Notes: a model not told the origin generated them from the letters alone. DNA of 64,000 nucleotides from Clostridium sp. CAG:964 (GCA_000435335.1 FR891307.1:1-64000), one strand, 5' to 3'. Shown: positions 1 through 9,018, numbered from the stretch's first letter. Program-made: numbers and translations.

Positions 1-359
1 ACCACAGGGCTGTTTAGCCCTTTATATGTTGCTGTAGCAAAAGAACCTCCTGCCTTCGGCTGAGGAATAACATTTACCGGCTCCAAGCCGTATTTCTCGG
101 CTACAGATGCCTCAAGTACAATAGCTCTGTTTAAATGCTCACAGCACTGTGCGGCAATATTAATGCCCTTAGCCTGCAGCTCCTTATAAATAACCTGAAA
201 CATTTCCTCTGCAAGCTCCGGTGTAGAATTAGTACCCGGATTTTTTCCTGTAACCTCGCTTGTAGAACAGCCTATAACGCATATATCTCCCGGCTTTAGC
301 TTAGCGCACTCCAACAGCTCTGTTACAACCTGCTTTGTTTCCTGCATAATTTTATCCAT
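1..359 (-). CDS. YwlG / UPF0340 (TIGR01440) family protein, 3' end cut by window edge
   Basis: The reading frame starts at the ATG complementary to 357-359 and runs off the left edge, so about 119 N-terminal residues are visible. They include CVIGCSTSEVTGKNPGTN and the CCEHLNRAIVLE segment, which I recognise as typical of the UPF0340/YwlG family of small cytoplasmic proteins of unknown function. No membrane segment is visible. It lies 14 bp after the PqqD-like gene on the same strand and may share its transcript. The family is recognised by sequence pattern only; no function can be given. Confidence 0.75.
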   Translation of the reverse strand, partial: MDKIMQETKQVVTELLECAKLKPGDICVIGCSTSEVTGKNPGTNSTPELAEEMFQVIYKELQAKGINIAAQCCEHLNRAIVLEASVAEKYGLEPVNVIPQPKAGGSFATATYKGLNSPV

Positions 360-373
360 AATTCATACCTGCT

Positions 374-628
374 TTATAAAATATTTTTTTCTCTCAAGTA
401 ATCTATATATTCCCGAACATCACATTCGGCCTGCTTAGGCTCAACATTATATTCCTGTGCCATATCTGCGGCAATTTTTTCAGCCGTATGTCCCTTTTCA
501 AGGCCCTTCCAGATAAAAGCACCTGTTTCATTCATTTTTATAATGGAATTAAACTGGGACTGCCCATCAATCAGAGGAATCAGCAGATACTCCCCTGCCG
601 CTTCTCTAAGCAAATAATCCTTGTTCAA
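374..628 (-). CDS. PqqD-like small peptide-binding domain protein
   Basis: This 84-residue protein has the PqqD-fold signature: KDYLLREAAGEYLLIP near the N-terminus, then the segment MNETGAFIWKGLEKG, then a C-terminal helix (VREYIDYLREKNIL). PqqD-type domains bind leader peptides in RiPP pathways, but stand-alone homologues also occur near PTS-like genes in Firmicutes. I chose the TTG at 626-628 because an AAGGTGG site lies 5 bp upstream and the family normally begins just before this point. A GTG 9 bp further upstream is possible, and a GTG at 683-685 would sit on the predicted transcription start. The gene is divergent from the ABC exporter at 839-2584, which suggests a shared export or peptide role. 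No precursor peptide or radical SAM enzyme is visible in the window. Confidence 0.7.
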   Translation of the reverse strand: MNKDYLLREAAGEYLLIPLIDGQSQFNSIIKMNETGAFIWKGLEKGHTAEKIAADMAQEYNVEPKQAECDVREYIDYLREKNIL

Positions 629-691
629 GCCGCCCACCTTACCTTTCTGACTATTTACACAGTGCCCTTTACGGCCTGTATACACACTATT

Positions 692-720
692 ATTTTACAT
701 TATCAAACAAAAATAATCAA
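692..720 (-). promoter_or_regulatory. Promoter of the PqqD-like gene
   Basis: TTGATT (715-720) and TAAAAT (692-697) are separated by 17 bp, reading leftward. The predicted start near 685 argues against translation from the upstream GTG. Confidence 0.6.
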
Positions 721-735
721 TATACAGCGGGTATA

Positions 736-764
736 TGTTAAAAAAATAATTTTTATGTTATAAT
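736..764 (+). promoter_or_regulatory. Promoter of the ABC exporter gene
   Basis: A consensus TATAAT at 759-764 is preceded by TGT, making an extended -10. The -35 (TGTTAA, 736-741) is weak at 17 bp spacing. It is back to back with the promoter of the PqqD-like gene. Confidence 0.6.
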
Positions 765-838
765 TTCTTATATATGATTTTTCAAAAAGACCTTTTGTTT
801 TGTAAATTAGAAATATACATATTTAGGAGCTGTTCCCT

Positions 839-2584
839 ATGGTTTTTAAACTTATTAAAGAAAAATCACAAAAGCTTATAAGTCTGAAGGACGAGCTTTT
901 ATGGCTGTTTAGCCTAAGCCGGTGCTACAAAAAAGAAATTTTTGCGGTTACTGTGCTTTCTGTAATAGGCACTGTTTTTTCACTGACCACAAGCTTATGC
1001 TTAAAATATGTAATCGACATAGTAACAGGCACCCTTAACCAAAGCATACTGCTTGTTGTGCTGGCGGCTGTGGCCATGCTGCTGGGAAGTATTTTTTTGT
1101 CAGCCATAACCTCAAGAATTACCACCAAGGTAAATGTAAAAATTCAAAATGAGCTTCAGCTTCAAGTATACGGCACAATATTTAACGCACAGTGGGAAAG
1201 CCTGCGTGAATACCGCAAGGGCGACCTTATAAACAGAATAAACAGCGATGCTTCATTGATAGCAAGCGGCGCTGTAAGCTGGTGGCCTACGGTAATCACC
1301 TTTGCCGCAAAATTTATATACACCTTTGTGCTTATTGTAATGAACGACCCTATAATGGCGGCAATAGCACTAATGTCTGCACCGGTATCTGCCCTGCTTT
1401 CAAGATTTATGATACGAAAAATGCATAACCACAGCCTAAAGGTAAAGGAGCTAAGTGCGGATATTATGTCCTACCAGGAGGACTCCTTTCAAAATCTGCA
1501 ATATATTAAGTCCTTTGGAATATCCGATGTTATTAGCAAGCGGCTAATAAAAAAGCAGCAGGAATACAAGGAAGAAAGCCTTAACTACAACAAGGTTACC
1601 GTATTAATGAATATAATTATGGGGCTTGTAGGCATAACAGTAACCTTTGTTTCATATGCCTGGGGCATATACAGGCTGTGGGAGGGCTTTATAACATATG
1701 GCACTATGGTTATGTTTCTGCAGCTTACCCTTACCCTTTCCAACTCTTTTAACTCAATTTTAAGCGTTATACCCACAACAATTAATTTAGGCACCTCGGC
1801 GGCAAGAATTATTTCACTGGAAAATCTGCCTGAGGAAAAATCAACTCCTACAGCGGAGGAAAAGAAATTTATAAACAGCAATTTTAAAAACGGCGTTTCA
1901 ATTAACTGCAGCAGTCTTAGCTTTAGCTACAGCGACAAGCCAAGCGAAAGAGTGCTTAAAAACGCAGGCTTTTCAGCCGGCATAGGTGAAACAATAGCAA
2001 TCATCGGCGGCTCCGGCATTGGCAAAACAACATTTTTCAGGCTTTTGCTGGGACTTTTAGAGCCTACCGAGGGTGAAATAACATTTAAAGGCAATAATAA
2101 TGAAACGATTAAAGCCGGCCCAAGCACCCGTGAATTAATAGCCTATGTACCCCAAGGCAACACCATAATAAGCGGCACAGTGGCAGAAAACCTTCGCCTT
2201 ATAAAAAAGGACGCAACCGACGAGGAGATTATAACTGCGTTGAAGCTCTCATGTGCCTATGACTTTGTAAGCAAGCTGCCACAGGGAATAAACTCGCAAA
2301 TAGGCGAAAGCGGAAATGGCTTTTCTGAGGGACAAATACAGCGTATTGCAATTGCCCGTGCCCTTATAAAGGACGCCCCTGTTCTGCTGTTTGACGAGGT
2401 TACATCTGCACTGGACGAAGAAACAGAAGACCGCCTGCTGCATAACATTCAAACCCACTTCAAAAACAAAACAATAATTTTTGTAACCCACAAGCTAAAC
2501 GCCCTTGATATTTCAGACAAGGTATATAAAATTGACAAAAAGCAACTGCAAAGGGTGAACTACAGTATGGTAGAAAACAAATAA
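839..2584 (+). CDS. ABC exporter, fused permease and ATPase (half-transporter)
   Basis: The 581-residue protein has an N-terminal six-helix exporter-type membrane domain (roughly residues 30-320) followed by a nucleotide-binding domain. The Walker A motif GGSGIGKTT is near residues 390-398, the ABC signature appears as SEGQIQRIAIARAL near 496, and Walker B VLLFDE with the catalytic Glu is near 515-520, followed by the TSALD D-loop and an H-loop in FVTHK. It probably works as a homodimer in the cytoplasmic membrane. There is no N-terminal C39 peptidase domain, so it would not cleave a leader itself. TAGGAG lies 9 bp before the ATG. A PqqD-like gene is divergent. The substrate is unknown; peptide, lipid or drug export are all possible. 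Confidence 0.9.
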   Translation: MVFKLIKEKSQKLISLKDELLWLFSLSRCYKKEIFAVTVLSVIGTVFSLTTSLCLKYVIDIVTGTLNQSILLVVLAAVAMLLGSIFLSAITSRITTKVNVKIQNELQLQVYGTIFNAQWESLREYRKGDLINRINSDASLIASGAVSWWPTVITFAAKFIYTFVLIVMNDPIMAAIALMSAPVSALLSRFMIRKMHNHSLKVKELSADIMSYQEDSFQNLQYIKSFGISDVISKRLIKKQQEYKEESLNYNKVTVLMNIIMGLVGITVTFVSYAWGIYRLWEGFITYGTMVMFLQLTLTLSNSFNSILSVIPTTINLGTSAARIISLENLPEEKSTPTAEEKKFINSNFKNGVSINCSSLSFSYSDKPSERVLKNAGFSAGIGETIAIIGGSGIGKTTFFRLLLGLLEPTEGEITFKGNNNETIKAGPSTRELIAYVPQGNTIISGTVAENLRLIKKDATDEEIITALKLSCAYDFVSKLPQGINSQIGESGNGFSEGQIQRIAIARALIKDAPVLLFDEVTSALDEETEDRLLHNIQTHFKNKTIIFVTHKLNALDISDKVYKIDKKQLQRVNYSMVENK

Positions 2585-2644
2585 ACGGTTAAAGCATAAA
2601 AACACCCCCGAAACAAGCACATAAAACATATGATATATAAGCTG

Positions 2645-2682
2645 TGGGCTGTACTCAGAAAATCGAGTACAGCCCATTTTTA
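2645..2682 (+). terminator. Intrinsic terminator after the ABC exporter gene
   Basis: A perfect 12-bp stem (TGGGCTGTACTC at 2645-2656 with its complement at 2665-2676) has an 8-nt loop and is followed by a T run. Confidence 0.85.
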
Positions 2683-2716
2683 CACAGCTATATAATATTT
2701 TGCGATAAGTGGAAAA

Positions 2717-3934
2717 TTATTTTTGCTTGTAGTCAGCAAAGAACTCTGCCAGCTGGCTTGTTGCCCTTTCCAAATTCTCAACACTTGGAAGATAAACAAT
2801 TCTAAAGTGGTCAGGCTGTTCCCAATGGAATCCGCCGCCGTGCGTAAGCAAAATATGCTTTTCTCTCAGAATATCCAATACCATTTTTTCATCATCTGTT
2901 ACATTAAACCTCTTAACATCTATCTTAGGGAAAATGTAGAAAGCCGCCTCCGGCTTTGTTGATGACAGTCCCGGTATATCGTTTATAGCCTTATAAATAA
3001 AATCTCTCTGCTGACGAACTCGTCCGCCTGAAAGCAGTAATTTTTCGGTTTCTTCTGTATGGTTAAGTGACAGCTCGATAATAGACTGTGCCGGAACATT
3101 TGAGCAGAGCCTCATTGAAGAAAGCAAATTCAATCCCTCTATATAGCCCTCGCAGCCCTTTTTATTGCCGCACAGGCACATCCAGCCACAGCGGTAGCCG
3201 GCTATAAGGTGGGACTTTGACAGTCCGTTAAAGCTGATAACCATTAAATCAGGTGCCAAGGACGCAAGAGCAGTATGCTTTTTACCGTCAAGCACAAGCC
3301 TGTCGTAAATTTCATCTGCAAAAATAATTAAGTTAAACTCTCTTGCAAGATCAACGATTTTTTGAAGTATTTCTACAGGGTACAGCGCACCCGTAGGATT
3401 GTTAGGATTTATAACAACAATGCCCTTTGTTTTGCTTGTAATTTTGCTTCTCATATCGTCAATATCAGGGTACCAGTTAGAGCCTTCGTCACAAATATAA
3501 TGCACAGCCTTACCCCCTGCCAGTGTTACAGAGGCAGTCCACAGCGGATAATCGGGTGCAGGCACAAGCATTTCGTCACCGTTGTTAAGCAAGCCCTGCA
3601 TAGACAATGTAATAAGCTCGCTTACGCCGTTGCCTGTGTAAACATCATTTTCAGTTACACCCTCAACACCCTTGCTTTTGTAATACTCTACAATAGCGTG
3701 TCTGGCTGCAAATATACCCTTAGAGTCGGAATAGCCCTCTGTATGAACAAGGCTTTCCGACATTTTGTCAACCAACGCCTGCGGTGCTCTAAAATCGAAC
3801 ACGGCAGGGTTGCCGATATTCAGCTTTAATATTTCCGTACCCTGAGCTATCATTCTGTTAGCCTCGTCCATAACAGGCCCACGAATATCATAACAAACAT
3901 TATCAAGCTTGTGGGATTTTTCAAACCTTCTCAT
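2717..3934 (-). CDS. PLP-dependent class I/II aminotransferase, AlaA-like
   Basis: This 405-residue protein matches the class I aminotransferase fold. It has the N-terminal KSHKLDNVCYDIRGPV segment typical of alanine-synthesising AlaA enzymes, NPNNPTG at about 176-182, the PLP-contacting D207-E-I-Y, and the Schiff-base lysine in SFNGLSKSHLIAGYR (K240). It would transfer amino groups between glutamate and pyruvate, making alanine. The start at 3932-3934 was preferred to an ATG 21 bp upstream because AAAGGTG lies 7 bp before it and it matches the family N-terminus. The gene is transcribed toward the terminator of the exporter gene. An aspartate aminotransferase role cannot be excluded. Confidence 0.88.
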   Translation of the reverse strand: MRRFEKSHKLDNVCYDIRGPVMDEANRMIAQGTEILKLNIGNPAVFDFRAPQALVDKMSESLVHTEGYSDSKGIFAARHAIVEYYKSKGVEGVTENDVYTGNGVSELITLSMQGLLNNGDEMLVPAPDYPLWTASVTLAGGKAVHYICDEGSNWYPDIDDMRSKITSKTKGIVVINPNNPTGALYPVEILQKIVDLAREFNLIIFADEIYDRLVLDGKKHTALASLAPDLMVISFNGLSKSHLIAGYRCGWMCLCGNKKGCEGYIEGLNLLSSMRLCSNVPAQSIIELSLNHTEETEKLLLSGGRVRQQRDFIYKAINDIPGLSSTKPEAAFYIFPKIDVKRFNVTDDEKMVLDILREKHILLTHGGGFHWEQPDHFRIVYLPSVENLERATSQLAEFFADYKQK

Positions 3935-4093
3935 AAAAACACCTTTTACATTCAATTTATACAGCCTGTATTTTATTTAATAAGCTGTATTTAACATAAA
4001 ACCTTAAACTCAAAACTAAACATACATATAAACACACCTAATATGTACAACCTATCGCCTTCGGTATTTGTCCGGCAACAACGCCGCTCACAG

Positions 4094-4333
4094 CTAAATA
4101 ACGCCGTTGCCAAGCAATACTAAAAATACCACAAAAAGCAGTAAAAGCCCTAAAATTACAGAGCCAACGGTTATAAGCACCACCGGGTAGATTTTGCTGC
4201 GGCTTTTTGCACGCACCTTAAAAATTATACCTAAAATTAATAAAAGAGCTCCTGCAATAAACAAAAGCACCATCAATGCCAGTATTACAAGTGCAGCTGC
4301 ACCAAACACAAGCATCATTGAGAAAAATGCCAC
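4094..4333 (-). CDS. Small two-helix membrane protein, unknown function
   Basis: The product of about 79 residues is nearly all hydrophobic. Two predicted transmembrane segments are separated by a short basic loop (FKVRAKSRSKIY), so a hairpin with the loop in the cytoplasm is likely. I recognise no family. The ribosome-binding site decides the start: AGGAGG lies only 1 bp before the ATG at 4337-4339 but 7 bp before the GTG at 4331-4333, so GTG is the better start. It follows ilvE on the same strand, with a strong hairpin between them. Confidence 0.6.
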   Translation of the reverse strand: MAFFSMMLVFGAAALVILALMVLLFIAGALLLILGIIFKVRAKSRSKIYPVVLITVGSVILGLLLLFVVFLVLLGNGVI

Positions 4334-4354
4334 CGCCATACCTCCTGTTTATTA

Positions 4355-4391
4355 AATATGGTAATTGCGGACAGACCACAATTACCATATT
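4355..4391 (-). terminator. Hairpin after ilvE, possible weak terminator
   Basis: A perfect 13-bp stem (AATATGGTAATTG and its complement) with an 11-nt loop lies between ilvE and the small membrane protein gene. The tail after the stem is only ATATTTAATAA, so it may terminate partially or protect the ilvE mRNA 3' end. Confidence 0.5.
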
Positions 4392-4436
4392 AGCTAAACT
4401 AACTTTATCTAGCCGGCAAAATTAATAAAATTAAAA

Positions 4437-5462
4437 TTATTTAATTTCGCAAATCCAGCCTTCCGGTGCTTCAATTTTGCACATTTGAATACCTGTAAGC
4501 GTGTCATACAGCTTCTTTGTAATAGGTCCCATTTTTTCCATACCGCTTGGGAAGCAAATATCCTTACCGTGGTCAACAATCTTGCCAACAGGTGTAACTA
4601 CGGCAGCTGTACCGCACAGGCAGCATTCCGCAAAATCCTTTAGCTCATCAAGATATACCTCTCTTTGCTCAACCTCAAGTCCCAAATAATCCTTGGCAAC
4701 TGTCATAAGTGAGCGTCTTGTAATTGAAGGAAGTATACTGTCTGACTTAGGTGTAACAACCTTATTATCCTTTGTAATGAAAATAAAGTTAGCACCGCCT
4801 GTTTCCTCAACCTTTGTTCTTGTTGCAGGGTCAAGGTACAGATTTTCGTCGTAGCCCTCTGCGTGTGCCGTAACAATAGCATGCAGGCTCATAGCATAGT
4901 TCAAGCCGGCCTTAACATGTCCTGTGCCGTGCGGTGCGGCTCTGTCAAAGTCGCTTACCTTAATTGTAATAGGCTTAGCGTCGCCCTTGAAATAAGGCCC
5001 TACCGGTGTAGAGAATATTCTAAACTGATACTCCGAAGCCGGCTTTACGCCTATTACAGGGTTAATGCCAAACATATAAGGTCTTATGTAAAGTGTTGCA
5101 CCTGAACCAAACGGAGGTACATATGCCTCGTTAGCCTTTACAACTGCCTTTACGCCCTCAACAAACTGTTCAACGCTCAGCTGTGGCATTTCAAGTCTTT
5201 TGCAGGTATCAGACATACGCTGTGCGTTTAGGTCAGGACGGAAGCAGACAATTTTGCCATCCTCTGTTGTATAGGCCTTTAGTCCCTCGAAGCAGGTTTG
5301 TGCATACTGCAATACACAGGCACATTCGCTCATTGTAATCATATCATCGTCAATAAGTGCACCGTTGTCCCACTTACCGTCTTTAAAATTAGCTACATAT
5401 CTTTTGTCGGTTTTTCTGTAACCGAAGCCGATATTTGCCCAATCAAGATTTTTCTTTTCCAT
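4437..5462 (-). CDS. ilvE: Branched-chain amino acid aminotransferase
   Basis: The 341-residue protein is a fold-type IV PLP aminotransferase of the larger BCAT type. It carries ACVLQYAQTCFEGLKAY near the N-terminus, the GPYFKG segment, and the PLP lysine in HGTGHVKAGLNYAMS (K184). It makes leucine, isoleucine and valine from their 2-oxo acids, or degrades them, using glutamate/2-oxoglutarate in the cytoplasm. AAAGGAG lies 8 bp before the ATG. It is 23 bp downstream of the pyruvate-kinase-C-like gene and very likely co-transcribed with it. Confidence 0.95.
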   Translation of the reverse strand: MEKKNLDWANIGFGYRKTDKRYVANFKDGKWDNGALIDDDMITMSECACVLQYAQTCFEGLKAYTTEDGKIVCFRPDLNAQRMSDTCKRLEMPQLSVEQFVEGVKAVVKANEAYVPPFGSGATLYIRPYMFGINPVIGVKPASEYQFRIFSTPVGPYFKGDAKPITIKVSDFDRAAPHGTGHVKAGLNYAMSLHAIVTAHAEGYDENLYLDPATRTKVEETGGANFIFITKDNKVVTPKSDSILPSITRRSLMTVAKDYLGLEVEQREVYLDELKDFAECCLCGTAAVVTPVGKIVDHGKDICFPSGMEKMGPITKKLYDTLTGIQMCKIEAPEGWICEIK

Positions 5463-5485
5463 ATATTATTCTCCTTTTAACAGCC

Positions 5486-6013
5486 TTAGTATAAGTCAGG
5501 CTTTTCAATAATTTCATTTATTTTAGTTTCAAGCACCGACGACGAATACGCCGGAGTAATAATGCAGACAGTGTCCGCACCCCTTCCGCTGCCGCCAATG
5601 CATACTACAGGCTCGCCGTACCGAAGCAGTCCTGCGTCATTTGCCATGAGAGATATTTCAACACAGACCTTCACGCCCTGCCCAAGCATACGCAAAGCGT
5701 CTGCAATTATCTGTGCCGGATATACTCCGGAATATTTCTTTGAAATTCCACGCTCACAGCCGCTTAATGCATGACCTGCCGTTACAACATATGCTCCGTT
5801 TTTACATAGGTAGTCATAGGTCTCAGCAGACATTTTATTTTCGCCCGCCTGAGGTGAGCCAAAAGCGTTACGCACTACCACCAATCTGCCGGTATAATTA
5901 ATTTCACTTATAATATTAAGCGCAGACCTTGCAGTGTTGCCTGTAGTAGAAGCAAGACAAATATCAAGGTTACGCTCCTTAGCTAAGGAAATTGCTTTTT
6001 GTAAAATACCCAT
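5486..6013 (-). CDS. Stand-alone pyruvate kinase alpha/beta (C-terminal) domain-like protein
   Basis: This 175-residue soluble protein resembles the C-terminal regulatory domain of pyruvate kinase without its catalytic barrel. It contains CLASTTGNTARSALN, a GxPQAGENKMSAETYDYL segment and a C-terminal GGSGRGADTVCII nucleotide-like loop. Similar free-standing proteins exist in archaea and Clostridia and are usually annotated as pyruvate kinase alpha/beta domain proteins of unknown role. A stop codon lies 4 codons upstream of the ATG, which fixes the start; the SD (AAGG) is weak. It is the first gene of a probable two-gene unit with ilvE. Confidence 0.65.
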   Translation of the reverse strand: MGILQKAISLAKERNLDICLASTTGNTARSALNIISEINYTGRLVVVRNAFGSPQAGENKMSAETYDYLCKNGAYVVTAGHALSGCERGISKKYSGVYPAQIIADALRMLGQGVKVCVEISLMANDAGLLRYGEPVVCIGGSGRGADTVCIITPAYSSSVLETKINEIIEKPDLY

Positions 6014-6147
6014 ATATCCACAACCTTAGATTTCTTGAAAAAATTTTACGGTACTAAACTACTCTCTGAATTTTTTCACTTTTGCAATTTAAGGCAGTAA
6101 AGTGCAGTGGCAGACACCACCACAAGCTAAACCTGCTATACTTGCTT

Positions 6148-6176
6148 ATTATACACTTTTTCTCTAAAAAAAGCTA
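6148..6176 (-). promoter_or_regulatory. Probable promoter for the PK-C-like gene and ilvE
   Basis: A perfect TATAAT sits at 6148-6153 reading leftward, but the -35 hexamer (TAGCTT) is poor. It implies a leader of about 130 nt. I saw no T-box core or other known riboswitch core in that leader. Confidence 0.45.
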
Positions 6177-6242
6177 GATATTTTGAATAACTTTTTTAGG
6201 AAAAATGAATTTTTTTCTATTCGTTAATTCAATTTTCAACCA

Positions 6243-6282
6243 CAGCACAACTGCACGCTTATATATTTATGCAGTTGTACTG
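6243..6282 (-). terminator. Hairpin after alaS, possible terminator
   Basis: A 13-bp stem with one wobble pair (CAGTACAACTGCA with TGCAGTTGTGCTG on the minus strand) and a 14-nt AT-rich loop lies 20 bp after alaS. The following bases are not a clear T run. Confidence 0.45.
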
Positions 6283-6302
6283 TAGAATTACAAAAATCTT
6301 TA

Positions 6303-8927
6303 TTATAAAGCCCCAACTATTGCTACTGTCTGAGAAAGAGCACTGTCAATTTTGCTTAAATCCTTTGCACCTGCCATTGCAATATCCGGCTTGCCGCCGC
6401 CGTTGCCGCCCGCAAGCTGTGCAACAGCCTTAACAATTTTGCCTGCCATTGCACCGTTTTTGCGTGCCTGTTCACCGCAGGCACAAGCAATGGTAGCCTT
6501 GCCGTCTGAAATTCCGGCAACAACAAACACTGCATTTGGCTCTCTGTCAATAATACTTGAACAAATATTACGCATTACATCTGCGTCTGCACCGGCAAGC
6601 TTTGTTGTCATTACCTTAAACTCGCCCACCTGAACAGGGTTAGCCATTACACTGTCAATCTCGCTTGCCGCAAGCTTATTTTTAAGTGCTGTAATTTCAG
6701 CGTCCTTTTCCTTTAATTGCTTCGCAATATGCTTTGCACCCTGCAAAATTTCATAAGGGTTATTTATCTTTAGTGTCTCGGCAACAGCAGCACAGGTGAA
6801 CAGCATTGTGTTATACTCCTTAATTGCGTTTGTACCTGTTACAGCTTCTATTCTTCTTACGCCGGAAGCAACAGATGACTCAGACAATATTTTAATAACG
6901 CCTATTTGACCTGTGTTAGACACATGCGTACCGCCGCAAAGCTCTGTAGAGAAATCTCCTGCCTTTACAACACGAACAACATCGCCGTACTTTTCACCAA
7001 AGAGTGCCATTGCACCCATTTTCTTTGCCTCGTCAATAGGCATTTCCATTGTTTCTACAGGCATTGCCCTTAGAACCTCTTTGTTGCAAAGCTGCTCTAC
7101 ATCTCCAAGCTCCTTTGCCGACAGAGGAGAAAAATGAGTAAAGTCAAATCTTACTCTGTTTTCATTAACAAGCTGACCGGCCTGCTCGCAGTGATTGCCA
7201 AGCACCTTACGCAAAGCCGCCTGAATAATATGTGCGGCTGTATGGTTACGCATTACCTTTTCACGATACTCCTTGTCAACCGTTAATTCAAGTGTATCGC
7301 CAACGCTTAACGCACCCTCAGTAATTTCTGCCGAATGAACAAAACAGCCTGTCTGATCCTTTGAGGTGTTGTAAACCTCCAGCCTTGCCGATACAGAATC
7401 CGCATTACCTACATCGCCAACCTGTCCGCCGCTTTCTGCATAGAAAGGAGTAGTGTCAAGCACAACGGCAACCTTGTCGCCTGCGGCGGCACTTTCAACA
7501 CGCTTGCCGTTTTTAATAATTGTCAAAACCTTACCGCTATCCTTAAGGGTTGTGTAGCCTGTAAAGTTTGTTTTAGGCAAGTCTGTCAGGTCTACATTGT
7601 CACTTAGCCAAGCGTCGGCACCGGCATTTTTACGAGCATTTCTTGCACGCCTCTTTTGCTCTGCAAGTAATGAATGGTATCTTCTTTCATTTACTCCAAT
7701 GCCCTTTTCGGCAAGAATTTCCTTAGTTAAATCTATTGGGAAGCCGTAGGTATCGTTCAGCTTAAATGCGTCCTCGCCGGAAAGCTCCTTAATATCCTGC
7801 TTGCTTACAATATCATCAAGCAGCGTCATACCTAAATCAATAGTTCTGCTGAAGGCCTCCTCCTCTGTCTTTATCATTTTAATAATAAGGTCATGCTTTT
7901 CAGCAAGCTCAGGGTAGGCACCCTTGCTGCAGTTAATAACCTCTTCTGCAACCTTATAAAGGAAAGGCTTGTTATAGCCCAGCAGTCTGCCGTGTCTTGC
8001 GGCTCTTCTAAGCAATCTTCTAAGAACATAGCCCTTACCCTCGTTAGACGGCATTACACCGTCACTAATCATAAAAGTTGTACTGCGTATATGGTCTGTA
8101 ATTACACGCAGCGACACATCGCTCTTTTCGCTGTCACCGTAATTAACACCCACAATTTCAACAATCTTATCCATAATGCCCTTTACGGTATCAACCAAGA
8201 ACAGGTTGTCAACACCCTGCATTACGCAAGCCAAACGCTCAAGTCCCATACCTGTATCAATGTTAGGGTGGTCAAGAGGTGTGTAGTTGCCGTTGCCGTC
8301 ATTTTCAAACTGTGTAAATACAAGATTCCAAACCTCTACATAGCGGTCACATTCACAGCCTACCTTACAGTCAGGCTTGCCGCAACCCTTTTCAGGTCCT
8401 CTGTCAAAATATATTTCGGAGCAGGGACCGCAAGGGCCTGAACCATGCTCCCAGAAGTTATCCTCTTTGCCCAGGTGTACCATATGGGACGGAGCTACGC
8501 CTATTTCCTCTGTCCAGATTTTATATGCCTCCTCGTCCTCCTCATAAACCGAAATATAAAGCTTTTCAGCCGGAATCTCCAGCACCTTAGTAAAAAATTC
8601 CCACGCCCAAGCTGTAGCCTCATGCTTGAAGTAATCGCCGAAAGAGAAGTTGCCCAGCATTTCAAAGAAGGTACCGTGACGGGCTGTAATGCCTACACGC
8701 TCAATATCCGGTGTACGAATACACTTTTGACATGTTGTTACACGCTTTCTTGGCGGTGTAACCTCACCTGTAAAATATTTTTTCATTGGTGCCATACCTG
8801 AATTAATCAGCAACAAGCTGTTGTCGCCGTCAGGTACAAGCGAGAAGCTTGGAAGTCTTAAATGTCCCTTGCTTTCAAAAAAAGAAAGATATTTCTCTCT
8901 AAGCTCGTTTAATCCTGTCCACTGCAT
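6303..8927 (-). CDS. alaS: Alanyl-tRNA synthetase
   Basis: The 874-residue cytoplasmic class II enzyme charges tRNA-Ala and edits mischarged Ser and Gly. Its N-terminus (LNELREKYLSFFESKGH) and RVTTCQKCIRTPDIE are class II AlaRS signatures. The editing domain carries HTAAHIIQAAL near residues 560-570 and CGGTH near 670, which form its metal site. A C-terminal coiled coil and DHHA1-type domain follow. Length is normal for the family. AAAGGAG lies before the ATG. Expression is controlled by the T-box leader immediately upstream. Confidence 0.98.
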   Translation of the reverse strand: MQWTGLNELREKYLSFFESKGHLRLPSFSLVPDGDNSLLLINSGMAPMKKYFTGEVTPPRKRVTTCQKCIRTPDIERVGITARHGTFFEMLGNFSFGDYFKHEATAWAWEFFTKVLEIPAEKLYISVYEEDEEAYKIWTEEIGVAPSHMVHLGKEDNFWEHGSGPCGPCSEIYFDRGPEKGCGKPDCKVGCECDRYVEVWNLVFTQFENDGNGNYTPLDHPNIDTGMGLERLACVMQGVDNLFLVDTVKGIMDKIVEIVGVNYGDSEKSDVSLRVITDHIRSTTFMISDGVMPSNEGKGYVLRRLLRRAARHGRLLGYNKPFLYKVAEEVINCSKGAYPELAEKHDLIIKMIKTEEEAFSRTIDLGMTLLDDIVSKQDIKELSGEDAFKLNDTYGFPIDLTKEILAEKGIGVNERRYHSLLAEQKRRARNARKNAGADAWLSDNVDLTDLPKTNFTGYTTLKDSGKVLTIIKNGKRVESAAAGDKVAVVLDTTPFYAESGGQVGDVGNADSVSARLEVYNTSKDQTGCFVHSAEITEGALSVGDTLELTVDKEYREKVMRNHTAAHIIQAALRKVLGNHCEQAGQLVNENRVRFDFTHFSPLSAKELGDVEQLCNKEVLRAMPVETMEMPIDEAKKMGAMALFGEKYGDVVRVVKAGDFSTELCGGTHVSNTGQIGVIKILSESSVASGVRRIEAVTGTNAIKEYNTMLFTCAAVAETLKINNPYEILQGAKHIAKQLKEKDAEITALKNKLAASEIDSVMANPVQVGEFKVMTTKLAGADADVMRNICSSIIDREPNAVFVVAGISDGKATIACACGEQARKNGAMAGKIVKAVAQLAGGNGGGKPDIAMAGAKDLSKIDSALSQTVAIVGAL

Positions 8928-8978
8928 AATTCATTCTCCTTTTAAGTTTATAATTTCTTCTGCGGGGCGGTTACAATA

Positions 8979-9018
8979 ACAAAAAGCACCCCTGCCCCAA
9001 ACCTTGGGGCAGGGGTGC
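8979..9018 (-). terminator. Attenuator terminator of the alaS T-box
   Basis: A 13-bp GC-rich stem (GCACCCCTGCCCC at 8986-8998 with its complement at 9006-9018) is followed by five Ts on the minus strand. It competes with the antiterminator containing the T-box core at 9026-9047. Confidence 0.92.

Noticed and set aside
2717..5462. Two aminotransferase genes as one amino-acid operon
   Set aside because: A 13-bp hairpin and a small membrane protein gene separate them; co-transcription is possible but not shown.
6014..6150. T-box-like GGTGG in the leader of the PK-C-like gene and ilvE
   Set aside because: The full T-box core and a following terminator are missing.
7893..8441. 182-codon open frame antisense to alaS, and several similar long antisense frames (for example 3362-3829, 12343-12600, 34018-34524, 36587-37126)
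   Set aside because: They lie wholly opposite well-supported genes, have no convincing SD, and show low-complexity translations typical of shadow frames.
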